NCBI GenBank assembly: GCA_022385805.1
Contig: MU277717.1
Span: forward strand, 186,001 to 250,000
Origin: Pilatotrama ljubarskyi
Taxonomy: Eukaryota > Basidiomycota > Agaricomycetes > Polyporales > Polyporaceae
Length of the DNA stretch: 64,000 nucleotides
Reading direction: 5' to 3'
The translations under genes were made by a program, and so were the position numbers. Every line of letters begins with the position of its first letter. Positions within the stretch are counted from its first letter, which is position 1. Below the pieces are notes generated by a model. It searched no databases. It was not told the DNA's origin and worked only from the letters and a program-made list of their open reading frames with translations. This document shows positions 25,268-35,113 of the stretch, piece by piece.

Positions 25268-26417
25268 TTTGAGAGGCGAGGGGGTCTAAGGGAAGGGAGA
25301 TGGAGGGAGGAGGGAAGAGAGAAGAGAGGGCAGGGGCGGCTGCGAGAACTCGTCCAAGGCCGTATTTATGTCGAGGAGAAGGTTAGGCGGACGTCGTCTA
25401 GGGTCGCCTCACTTTCTCAAAAATCGGGGATGGGGACATGATGGATCACTCTCCGCCCATATTAGGCACACTCCCATAATATCCCCCAACTTTCGCACGA
25501 CTGCTATATGCATCTCTCATTGGTCACGCCGCCTCTGCCGCTCGTACGACCGCAGCCAGGGCTTTCGTCGCAGCTCGCCGCCTTGTTTCAGCGCGATACA
25601 GACAGCGACGGGACCGAGAGACGTCGTACTCATCCCGTTGTCCAAACCATTTCCGAGATTTACGGCGGACGCGCTCGGGGAACGGCACATCGATATCTCG
25701 ATCACCCATTTCCGCTCGCGTGGAGAACGCATGTCGGGGCACGCCTCGATATTGCCGGCCTTCTCGCAAGATTCTTTGACGCTAACGTTCGCACTCCTCC
25801 TGCGTGCCTGCTTGTCCGGCTGTGTCTGGAACTCCAAACAGGGCCCTTGAGGCGGACATGCACCGCTGTTCGCAAGCGTGCGTTGATGGCACATTGCATA
25901 TTGGCATCGACGGGCGCGGTACAGCCGATGTGAGTTCTGTGCCATTCACACCGATGGCTGTTGAATCACTCAAGGATTGGTCAAATGTCAGACTTGCAGA
26001 CGCCATCCGATGTCGGACAAATGGAGCGCCTAGCTATAGCAGAGCACCCCCTGCTTTGGTCGATGCACGTCTCAGATACAGGGCGTAGTTCACCTCCGGC
26101 TCCGAATCCTGCGGGCTATCAAAGCCTACCAAGGCCGGGCGTTCGTTAGATTCCATTGAAACCGTGGTCGCTCATCAAGCTGCATGCTCCGTCATCGGAT
26201 GCGAAGTATTCGCTGCACTGTACGGTACTGCAAAGCGCCTCAACGTAGTAAGTTTCCCCGCTGATACATTGAACGTCGTGTACTGTAGACGTACGCGGGC
26301 GAGACGGCAAACGTCGCTTCAACGTCTGGTTGTCGGTGGACGAAGGCGTCGACAATAGACGCTCGCAATGGAGATGCACAAGATGTTGGGACCCTGAAGC
26401 TCGGAAGGGGCAGCATC
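25268..26417. other. Intergenic region, ATP-citrate lyase promoter side
   Basis: Begins with the purine-rich (on plus) leader of ATP-citrate lyase and a TATA-like CATAAATA on minus near 25362-25370. Open frames further right (25517-25945 minus, 25508-25933 plus) have no recognisable product. Confidence 0.5.
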
Positions 26418-26498
26418 GGCGCTATAGTGTAGTGGTTATCACTTGGGATTCTGACTTTGTGAGTTCCCAAAACCCAGGTTCGAGCCCTGGTAGCGCCT
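26418..26498 (+). tRNA. tRNA-Gln (anticodon CUG), with 9-nt intron
   Basis: Cloverleaf folds fully: acceptor GGCGCTA with TAGCGCC, D arm GTGTAGTGGTTATCAC, anticodon stem TGGGA with TCCCA, and T arm CCAGG-TTCGAGC-CCTGG, plus discriminator T. The anticodon CTG follows TT at positions 32-33. A 9-nt insertion (CTTTGTGAG) after position 37 is at the standard tRNA-intron site; without it the length is 72, as for yeast tRNA-Gln. A T-run (GCTTTTTAG) about 15 bp downstream is a likely Pol III terminator. A second gene with the same mature sequence is at 45736. Confidence 0.93.
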
Positions 26499-26960
26499 CT
26501 GGGTTGCTTTTTAGCACGGCACCGGCACACTTCTCCCTGTGATAACACGATTTTCATCTAGAAGATCCCACACAGTATTAAACCTGCCGCTGCCTGAGCT
26601 TATGCACTCTCACCGATCTGCGATATTCGTCCCACCCGAGAATGCACGACGTGCAATGGAAACAGTCGAGAGCTTTGGCCAGACGAGAGTGTAATAATAT
26701 CGCTCGCCAGTATCTTCTATCCATATGATATCACGGATGCGTACTGTATCTATTCACTCAGCGAGCGTTCTGAGCACCAAGACTCATTTAGCTCCGTGGA
26801 TAGCACATACCCCCGCGCGGATGACCAACGTAGGGCCCGCGCTGCGTTGGGGTTTTGTCAGCCGGAACGGAGATCTGAGGGTATATAGAAACGCAGGAGC
26901 AAAGTCCGAAGAATTATCAGCATCATCTCCCCGACGCAATTGAGCAGCAAACGAGAAATC
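26499..26960. other. Intergenic region ahead of reductase copy 3
   Basis: Holds the tRNA terminator and the promoter of the reductase at 26961, including a TATATAG box at 26882-26888. Nothing else recognised. Confidence 0.5.
26882..26888 (+). promoter_or_regulatory. TATA box of reductase copy 3
   Basis: TATATAG, 79 bp upstream of the ATG at 26961, on the coding strand. All three reductase genes have a TATA-like box 50-80 bp from their start. Confidence 0.5.
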
Positions 26961-28182
26961 ATGCCCGCCGTAACTTCTGGCAAGGTGCTCGTCACAGGCG
27001 CCAACGGGTACATCGCCGTCTGGGTCGTGAAGTCCCTCCTCGACGCCGGTTTCGCCGTCCGCGGGACTGTGCGCTCAGAGAGCAAGGCCACGCATCTTCA
27101 TAATCTCTTCAAATCCTTCGGCGACAAGTTCGAGGTCGTTGTCGTCGAAGACATCACCAAGGTCTGCCCTATTAGCCCATACCTTATTCTCAGTCGCAAT
27201 GCATACTGATACGGATGGGTCCCCCACAGGAAGGCGCGTTCGACGCGTACGTCAAAGACGTCGACGCAATCGCGCACACAGCCTCGCCCTTCCACCTGAA
27301 GGCTGTCGAGCCGGACGACATGATCGTCCCCGCCGTGCACGGTACGCTCAGCGTCCTCAAGTCCGCGCAGATACACGGCACCTCCGTGCGCCGCGTCGTC
27401 GTGCTCTCCTCCACCGCCGCCGTGGTCCGCACCAACCCGCACCCGGAGACGTCGACTGTGCTCGACGAGTCCAGCTGGAACGAGGAGGAAGTCGCGCAGT
27501 GCCGCGAGAAGGGGCGCGACGCGACCCCGGTCGCGAAGTACCGCGCGAGCAAGACGCTCGCGGAGCGTGCCGCGTGGGACTTCGTCGAGAAGAACAAGGG
27601 GACGCTCGGGTGGGACCTCGTCGTGTTTAACCCGCCGTTCGTGTTCGGGCCGGTGCTGCACGAGGTGGACAAGCCGGAGAACTTGAACGAGTCTGCGCGC
27701 GAGTGGTACTTGAATGTCGTGACGGGGCGGCTCGAGAAGGACGCGCTCGCGAACAGCGGGTATGTTGACTGAAGCGGTTGTCGGTGCGTGGCCGTGAATG
27801 CTGACGGAGCCGTCACAGCGCGTCGTACGTTGATGTGAGGGATATCGCTCAGGCGCATGTGCTCGCTCTTCTCAAGCCGGATGCGGCCGACAACCGCTTC
27901 ATCATCAGCGCGGGACCATTCAAGTGGCAAGACTTCGGTGCGTTGCAGAATCTGCCGTCCCCGTCTCATGAAGAGATGCTGATGTCTTGTGAAGTTTCAA
28001 TCGCACATCGGGTTGCGGAGTCGATCCCGGAGGGAAACACGTCTTATGACGCATCGAAGGCGAAGCATGCCGTGGTCTACAACAACTTCAAGGGAATTTC
28101 AACCTTGGGCATCAAGTACCGCACGCTGGAGGAGACGACGAAGGATTCCATAGAAGACTTCAAGGCTCGCGGCTGGCTCTAG
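26961..28182 (+). CDS. NAD(P)H-dependent carbonyl/aldehyde reductase (extended SDR), copy 3
   Basis: 345 residues, four exons: 26961-27161, 27230-27759, 27819-27937 and 27995-28182. It carries VTGANGYIA (cofactor loop), VVLSSTAAVV around the catalytic serine, and the YRASK pair (Tyr171, Lys175), and ends in DFKARGWL. It is closer to copy 1 than to copy 2: the first exon begins almost identically, and the segments NPPFVFGPV and ENLNESAREWYL are shared with copy 1. Exons 1, 3 and 4 are exactly 201, 119 and 188 nt, as in the other two copies, and intron phases (0, 2, 1) match. It lies about 16 kb away on the opposite strand, so it is a dispersed duplicate. The expected role is NADPH-dependent reduction of aldehydes or ketones; the substrate is unknown. 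Confidence 0.93.
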
Positions 28183-28525
28183 CTTTCTGACGATACGAGC
28201 GACCCCTTATGTTTCTAAATTTGCCAAATCTGAAGTACACTGATATCTACGAGGCACTATCGTCAGAGTCCAAGGCAACCGTTAGGTCTACATGGAACCG
28301 AATGTCTGTCACTGTTCCTACTCCGGAGTCCCAGGGCTGATGCGCGTCCGAAGAAGCGATACGCCTTAGGTTGAGCAGTACGTGCGATCCCTGGCTTATA
28401 CGTGATCTCCTTGCGTCTCTCCTTAGGTTGCGGTCGACTCACCACGAAAGACAATACAGAAAGAGCCCAGCTGTCGCGCTCAACGTCAGACAACAATCAC
28501 TCCCGAGCAGGTGATGTCATCACGC
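28183..28525. other. Convergent intergenic region
   Basis: 343 bases between the 3' ends of reductase copy 3 and the DUF6533 gene. Nothing recognised. Confidence 0.5.
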
Positions 28526-29687
28526 TCACAAGTAGAATCTGCCGGAGAGCATATCGGAATCCCTGGTGTAGATGACGGCATTGAGCACCATGACCACTAC
28601 ATCTGCTTGAGCACACATATCTCGTATCTCCGCCGAGAGACAAGGGACTGACCCAGAGCCAAAAAGAAGCCCCACGTTCCGTCGCGCACTATCGTGTTCA
28701 AGATAGGCCGCTTGCCGCCGGTTCCTTCTAGACGGCTTTCTCGGAACTTGGCCATAGTGAGCATGAACAGGAATGTCTCAAACATAACCGGGGAGAGCCT
28801 GTGATCCGCTCATGAGTCGGACTGGTACGTGAAGCACCGAACTCGCGAGCAATCGTCCGTATGCTCACCAAGCAAGGAGCATGATGCGCGGGGCGGACGA
28901 TACGAGGCATCGTCCGTCATACCTCAGTTGACGCAATGCGAAGTAGATCCCCAGAAGCGACGCACAGAGGCTGGCTGCAAATCCTGCTACGAGGGCGAAC
29001 GTGACACTTCTGCTCCGGTTATACAGTGCATGAACTGAAGGGGGGATGTCAGCCAAGGACGAGGGCGATGGCGATTCGGAGGCTCACCACGGACAAGCAG
29101 TACGATCTCGACGCCGATGATGACAGAATGGAGGATTGCAGAGGCGGCCACAGTGTTCGCGTTACACTGGCCGCCCGTAAAGTCGGCGGGCCCCGTCTTG
29201 GCCTCTACTGCGAAGTACGCGAAGGTTCCTCTGCAGAATCCTAATCAGCTCACCAAGTCATTGCAGCGCTTTAACCCGAGCCCGACGTACACCTCGGCAA
29301 ACAGAGGCATGTATCGAATATACGCATAGAGCCATCGGATCCAGCCGTTCGGTTGTCTGTACGCTCTCGTTCTCAGTATGAGAACATGGTCCATTTGCCT
29401 GTCTCCGCAAACACTCACTGCCACACATATTGCACCTGGCTTGCCCGCGTCATTACTGCGCATTCGCTCGAAGTATTCGACAACTCACCTCCTCAGGGAA
29501 AGATATGACGAAGTCCCATGTCAGGAACGTCATGGCCGCGACTTGGAGGAGAGCGTACACCGTCAACGAGATAGTCGCACCAGGCGGCGAAGAGACGCAG
29601 AGACATACCAGAGTAAAATCCCGTGTTCTCGCCGGCCGCTACAGCATAGTCGTTGATATACAGATTTGCTATAGTTGTACTTTCCAT
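28526..29687 (-). CDS. DUF6533-domain multi-pass membrane protein
   Basis: 246 residues from eight exons: 29687-29609, 29541-29489, 29435-29419, 29356-29291, 29230-29088, 29034-28869, 28798-28653 and 28596-28526. The N-terminus matches the DUF6533 pattern: VAAMTFLTWDFVISFPEE, then VQYVWQ, then QPNGWIRWLYAYIRYMPLF. Further hydrophobic segments follow (AILHSVIIGVEIVLLVR, VTFALVAGFAASLCASLLG, MFETFLFMLTMAKF, VVMVLNAVIYTRDSD), giving about six or seven membrane passes. These proteins are very common in Agaricomycetes and resemble orphan receptors; their ligands and function are unknown. Exon 3 is only 17 nt and is needed to restore both frame and the V-x-Y-V-W motif. Read without the small exon, the locus looks frame-shifted, but all phases close with it. 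Confidence 0.82.
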
Positions 29688-30371
29688 TGCAACCCGTCGC
29701 CGAGCGAAGCAGAGGTCAGATATCGATGTTTTCCGTTCAGACTTCGACGGTCGTCGGTGCGCGCTGCCACTATCCAGCACACGAGGGAGGTTAGGGTGAG
29801 GATGAGTTCCGTACCTCATGTAGTCGCTTCAAGACACCGCTATATATTGAAGTCACCAAGGTATGATTCTGCGCATGCACGGGCATAGCGACGTCGGAGA
29901 TCCGATAGACATACCGCTTCAAATAGCATGATCGCGTCGCCAACGAGCAGTGGATATTGACTTGACGATCGTACGCAGACCTGCGACGTGAACACGATAT
30001 ATATGTTATACAAATGTCGTATTGTATAGTATACGACATCCCTGTAGACTTCGAAGTCCTTTGCTGCGTGAAAGCAGTGTCTTGCGTTGTTTCTTCTATG
30101 TTTGGACGGAGAACCAGGAGGACATCGCTGCGGAGTATCATGAGTCGACTGAGAAAAGGATGCAATGACAGTCCCGCCACCGTCGGCATTGAAAAGGAGG
30201 TGACAAGCGCTGGGTACGTATTGACATGGTTCGAAACACGAGAGCGTCCAATCGTTCATGGGATGAGAGTCAATACACGGGAATTTTGCAATACCCTCTC
30301 ATCTCATAGCCTCACGGATAGGCAAAGAAGGGAGGGAGCCTACGAGGGTGTCCTCGCCACTGGATTGTAAC
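29688..30371. other. Intergenic region, 0.7 kb
   Basis: Between the start of the DUF6533 gene and the stop of the sedolisin gene, both leftward. An AT-rich stretch near 29995-30040 holds ATATATATGTTATAC. No gene seen. Confidence 0.5.
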
Positions 30372-32490
30372 TCAAAGGTGCAAAAGGTCGAGGAGATTGT
30401 CGAACCGGGGTGTACCAAGTCCCGTAACCTACACCACAAGTCGAGGACTAAGCATACGAAAAACCAGAGAAACTATGCGCCACTCACCGGATCCCAGCCT
30501 TCCACTGCCTCAAATCCGCGTAGAGTATCATTTTGCGAACACTTGATCGAGCTGTTCCCGGCTTTGATGTCGGTGAACGCCTTGTACCCCCTCTTATACA
30601 GCCACGGGTTCAAGAACCCCAGCGGCGGCCTGCCCCTCGACGCTAGACGGTCATTTATTAATGCGATGATGCTGGCGACGGTCGGGCTTGCAGCACTCGT
30701 GCCCTGTATGCCGAAGAAGCTGTCCACCTCGAAGATGAGGAAGTCGTCCGCCTTGGCGGCGATGTCGGGGAACGCGCGCCCGCTCGCGTTGAAGCGGCCT
30801 TTATTCGTGTGGCCGTGCGTTTTGAGATAGTTCGAGACGGCGACGTCTTGGTACGTGGGACGGGGGTAGTAGTTCGAGAAGCCCCCAGATGAGCCCGGCC
30901 ACGCTTCTTCCGGAAAGAAGCCCTGCGTTCCGCCGACCGACGTGACGCTGGGGAAAGGACTGAGAGCGTGCATGCTTCGACGGAACTGCAGATATACCTA
31001 CAAGGGGCAGTTGGATGGGAATGTGGGCGCAAAGTTGGTCACATTGTCGCGAGCGCACCCGACACCGCTGTCTCCTGACGCGTACAGGATGGTAGTTCCG
31101 CGGGCACTCAGCTGAGCATATGCCTGACAGAGCTTGCTGCATACATGCATCAGTAGCGTCGAGACTCAATGCGAGACTGGCATTTGTCGGCAGAGAGGAG
31201 ACTCACTCGGTCAAGGCGAATGATAACGTACTCTCTTGGAAGCCATAACTGGTCGTGAGGACCTGCGGAGGCTTGTCCAGCGCAAGGAGTACATTCGCCT
31301 CGTCGAGGAAGCCGTTGAGATCCCCATCCTGGTTCTCCACGCCGATGAAGTAGTAGGTCACCGGTACATTTGTCGCAAGCCCGACAGTATACTGAATGTC
31401 AAGTTCCTACAAAACGAAGGTTAATTGGTGCAAAATCTAGCACAAACCCAACTGTCCTCACCCCCTCGGAGACGGAAGGGACATCCTGGTCGTTGGAACC
31501 GCCGTCGATTCCAACGACACTGAAATTGGTCGCAGGGTCCATGTCAGGCCGATAGGTTCCAAGAAACGTCTATGGACGCCGTCAGCACAGCATTCGGAGA
31601 AAGCGCCGAAAGGATGATATTAACCTCAAGCCACGCATAATGCGCATTATTTCCGAAGAAGCCAGTTACGCCAAGTTGGTTCTCCTTGTTGACTGCTGGC
31701 GTGAGCGGGATTCTGTACACTTCTTGCAAGCATGCCGGGACGGTGCCGTTTGCGCATGCGGCACCAGGATCGCGCGGGACAACCCGGTGGTACGTCGCCC
31801 TCCTCTTGACTGGCTGCGCAGATGCCGCAGGGCGTGCAAATGGTTCCGGGAATCTGCTTCGGTCAATCACTGATCTGTCTATTCTCAAGGTGTCGACTTA
31901 CGACACTGTCGGATGGACAAGGTCGACGTGACCTTGCAGCGCTTCGGGCAAGGAGTACGCCAGGGTACGAACGGTCTCGGTGCCCGTGCCCGTGTGGCGG
32001 AAAACAGTGAAGTTCGTCTTGAACATGTCGTTAGCCCTGCTCACGGGTACCTGGAACCCAAGCCAATCGCCTGCAGGAGAGAGGGCAGTGGCGGTAAGCC
32101 CATTTTCTCGAAGCCACGTGTTTACGGCGCCGACACTGTCGCTCTTGGGTGCGACGAAGCCCTCAACCTGTAGCACGGTCAGCACGACCGGGAACACCTC
32201 ACAGGGCGGATTACACTAACCTCGCCTTTGCTCAGGTATCGGCCATACGAAGGGTTGTCTGGGTCGCTGACGCTGTAGAGGGCGTCAACTAGTCCGTTGG
32301 CATTGGTTTGCGCGAGGGCAAGGCGAAGGTTGAGAGTCGTTTCCGGTGCTGCAGGGCCTATCTCCGTGAAGTCCGAAGGTGCGCTCTTCCTGAACTCATG
32401 TAGCTGTGGAGTTGTTGACGGGGCCTCGAGAGGGCTTGCGACCGCGAATCCCAGGCAGAGGAGGGTCAACAATGCAGAGATGGGAGGCAT
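30372..32490 (-). CDS. Secreted sedolisin (S53) serine-carboxyl protease, tripeptidyl-peptidase type
   Basis: 581 residues, eight exons: 32490-32221, 32167-31902, 31874-31625, 31569-31462, 31406-31207, 31136-31002, 30947-30488 and 30428-30372. A signal peptide (MPPISALLTLLCLGFAVASP) is followed by a pro-kumamolisin propeptide to about residue 180 and the S53 catalytic domain. The triad is visible: Glu297 and Asp301 in SEGELDIQY, and Ser494 in GTSAASP. The oxyanion Asp387 lies in YASGDSG. The C-terminal GWDP-VTGLGTP belongs to the calcium site. Fungal members act at acidic pH outside the cell, releasing tripeptides or cutting proteins for nitrogen nutrition. The ATG at 32490 was chosen over an in-frame one at 32544 because it starts the signal peptide directly. 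The sixth intron contains an earlier AG that would give an implausible 27-nt or frame-breaking intron; the AG at 30948 restores NCPFVTSVGG. Confidence 0.95.
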
Positions 32491-33465
32491 GGCTGGAGAA
32501 CAGAGCAGGTGAGCCTCGTGGCCGTCCACGGAGCACTCGGACACTTTTATGTTGCGCAGAAGTTCCTCGGCATCACGGCTACGGAACAGAAGTTACCAAA
32601 TCTTCCTGAGAGCAATCAGTCACAACATGCTCATCTGCGGAGATACTCTGCCGCGCGCAGTCACGTACCAAGGCTGACGCTGGCGGACGCTATGCAACGA
32701 GGACTCGATCCACGTGAAAGCACAGTATGTATCTGCGCTATGGGCCTGGCTGCATCCATCAATTATATATATTAGAGCATGCATCATGGGCGAACAACAG
32801 TACGCGAGCTCGCAAGGGCACTGGCAGCATCGACAAAGGTAGCTGTCATCGCGAGGCCTGGAAGCGAGGTCCATGGAGTTGTCTTCATGGCCGCTCATGA
32901 ATGGCGAAGATCTGCGAAGAGGAGCAGAACTTTGTGAGCGACGTGCTTATGCTATCATAACATTGGCATCTCCGTACATATGGAGATCACCGCCGAAGAC
33001 ATCGATTCGACAATAGCTGGCTGGAGAGGCGGCTTTTGCAAACCCTCCGCAGGCTCGAAGACAACGTCTGCCAGCTCCTATATCACATCCGCAACTTTCA
33101 GAGTTAGCGCAAGCACAGGTTCATAGAGACTCGTGAGCAGAATGAGTATGCACATAGACTCGGAAGGTCAAGGCAGAGTTGTGACAGTCGCAGAACGTTA
33201 ACGTGGCGGCAGACGCCGTGGAGCACGTATACAATAGACGCCCATAACTCGAGGTATCCGGCAGATGCCGTAGACCTAACATAGGAAACCCACTCGGAAA
33301 AGCCACTCTCGCAGTAAAGTCCACAAGAAAGATAGCTGTGACGGCTGGCAACGCCTGAGGCCTGACGCGCAAAATGTGTGGTTCGTGAATTATTAACCTG
33401 TATAGCCAACCTGAAGCCCACTAAAAGCTCTTCCGTGCAGCTTGACTGCCTTGTCGCGCTCCGCG
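32491..33465. other. Divergent intergenic region, 1 kb
   Basis: Lies between the sedolisin gene (leftward) and the F-box-like gene (rightward), so it should hold both promoters. Contains copy B of the 17-bp word (32639-32655), an ATTATATATATT element near 32762, and a small inverted repeat ATCTCC/GGAGAT at about 32971-32990. A weak open frame at 33104-33421 (minus) was not accepted. Confidence 0.5.
32639..32655 (+). repeat. 17-bp shared word, copy B
   Basis: Identical to copies at 15629 and 38086. Here it sits about 150 bp upstream of the sedolisin start codon. Confidence 0.65.
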
Positions 33466-34813
33466 ATGTCGGAAGACCTGATTATGGCGGACGCGGATTC
33501 CCCGCTCTGCGAACGGGCCTTCGCTGAAATCTTCAATCGCCACGTCATCTACGATCGAATTTTGGACAACTGCAGTCCACAGAATATCTTCAGGCTCTCG
33601 AGAGTGCGTCGACAGGCACGCCATGCAGTACAAGACTACACCGAACGCGTCTTCAACGTAAATACGCGTCTCTCGCGCTTCTTTCGCGATCCCCTTGCCT
33701 TCCGCTCCCTGCAAGCATGTACCGCCACCGTCATTTCCGGGTCTTTCGCTCTCCAATTCTTCGATAGGTCCTACTTCGCGGGCTCCGACCTCGATCTCTA
33801 CGTCCATCCCGACACCGCCGTGCTCCATGTCGGGGAGTATCTCCAATCTGAAGGTTACGAGTACCGACCGTGTCAATGGCAGCTGGACGACTATCACAAG
33901 GAAATTCAACGGCTATGCGAGACAATGGGCCATTTCCAATCCGACGACACCAGCATCGAGGAGAATAACCTGTTGTACAAATTGAAGAGCGTGCGCGCAG
34001 TCTACTCGTTCACAAAAGGCGGCCCCGACGACTCTACGCGGACTGTCCAAATCATCGTCTCGCGCTTATGCCCCATGGCGTCCATCCTGGACTTCCACTC
34101 CAGTACGTCCTGCCCCTACTCCCCCTGAATACTTGCGTCTGACGCTCCCTTCCCGCCAGCATGCGTGATGAACGCGATCACGTACAACACCGCCTGCTCC
34201 TTCTACCCTATCGCGACGTACGAACAGCGAATGTCGCTCGTGATCAACGACTCGGACCCAAATGCACCAGCTGCGCTCGAGAAGTACGCCCGACGCGGTT
34301 GGCGCTCCATCGCGAACCCTTCGCCTCTCGTACCCTTCCTCGACTCCGAGTCAGGCGTCTTTCACTTCAACACCACGCGCTGGGCGTGCGACTCCCGCAG
34401 CTGGACAATTCACCTATCCAGCGACGGCGTAATTGCGCCGCCGCCGGCCTCGCCGTCCTCTGTCCCGCTCACATGGGATCCGATCGTCGAGTGCAGCTGG
34501 ATCCTGGAGCAGTACGGAGAAACTGCCGTCCCGATGTATGAGAAGATTGCGACGACTGTGATGAGGTGGAGCTACACGGTGGGAGAAAAGGAGTATCTCA
34601 ACAAGTTGATCAAGTTCTTCAGACGGCAAGGTCCCATTGAGCACGCAAAGGTGCCTAAGGGAAAGTCGATGCAGGACTGCTTTGATGCGTGGACCTGGTA
34701 CGTCTCTCGAAGCATGATGTTTAAGTGCATTCTCACGAAGTGCGCACAGGTGGGACTCGGTACTACCCCTGTTCAGGAGAAAATACTTGGAAGAGATGGC
34801 TGTCAAGGCATAG
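33466..34813 (+). CDS. F-box-like protein with nucleotidyltransferase-like signature
   Basis: 412 residues, three exons: 33466-34102, 34160-34697 and 34750-34813. Residues of about 28-65 (YDRILDNCSPQNIFRLSRV) have the leucine/isoleucine spacing of an F-box. They are followed at 90-112 by SGSFALQFFD...GSDLDLYV. A Gly-Ser pair then an Asp-x-Asp 15-17 residues later (G92, S93; D108, D110) is the hallmark of the DNA-polymerase-beta-like nucleotidyltransferase fold. Such proteins recur in Agaricomycetes and are normally annotated hypothetical. The rest of the protein has no named domain. An alternative end reads through 34697 to a stop at 34932. I prefer the spliced end because a good donor (GTACGT) and acceptor (GCACAG) give a compact, basic C-terminus and remove a low-quality tail. 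Enzymatic activity is not demonstrated by sequence alone. Confidence 0.75.
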
Positions 34814-35113
34814 ACAGTACAATCGTCGATATATTTGCTTTTTTGAAGAGCAAATTTGATGCGGACGTCACTCATCGAAGAGAACGTACAGTAGTTCAAG
34901 GTTCATCCCTTGCTACTTCCTATCAACACTGAAAGATCCCGGAAGAACGTTTCATCTCCAGTAACTCTACCCAGAACGCCTATCAGTCGTACCGTATGGC
35001 AGAGGTTTCGTAGTCAGTTCGAGCGCACGGCGAGCTCCTTCAGCAACCTCCAAAACTAATTGCATTCGCTTACATATCTATGCTACAGTCACCATCCGTC
35101 CTTACACCTTCCC
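34814..35113. other. Convergent intergenic region, 300 bp
   Basis: Between the 3' ends of the F-box-like gene and the amine oxidase. Holds only the tail of the alternative open frame to 34932. Confidence 0.5.

Noticed and set aside
29489..29609. Apparent frameshift making the DUF6533 gene a pseudogene
   Set aside because: A GTATGT...CCAAG intron and the 17-nt exon restore the frame throughout.
33104..33421. Possible relic of a membrane-receptor-like gene on minus (segments such as LTFRVYVH)
   Set aside because: Weak resemblance only; no adjoining exons or splice sites could be found.
34698..34932. Longer C-terminus of the F-box-like protein by reading through
   Set aside because: A good intron (GTACGT to GCACAG) gives a better end; kept as an alternative only.
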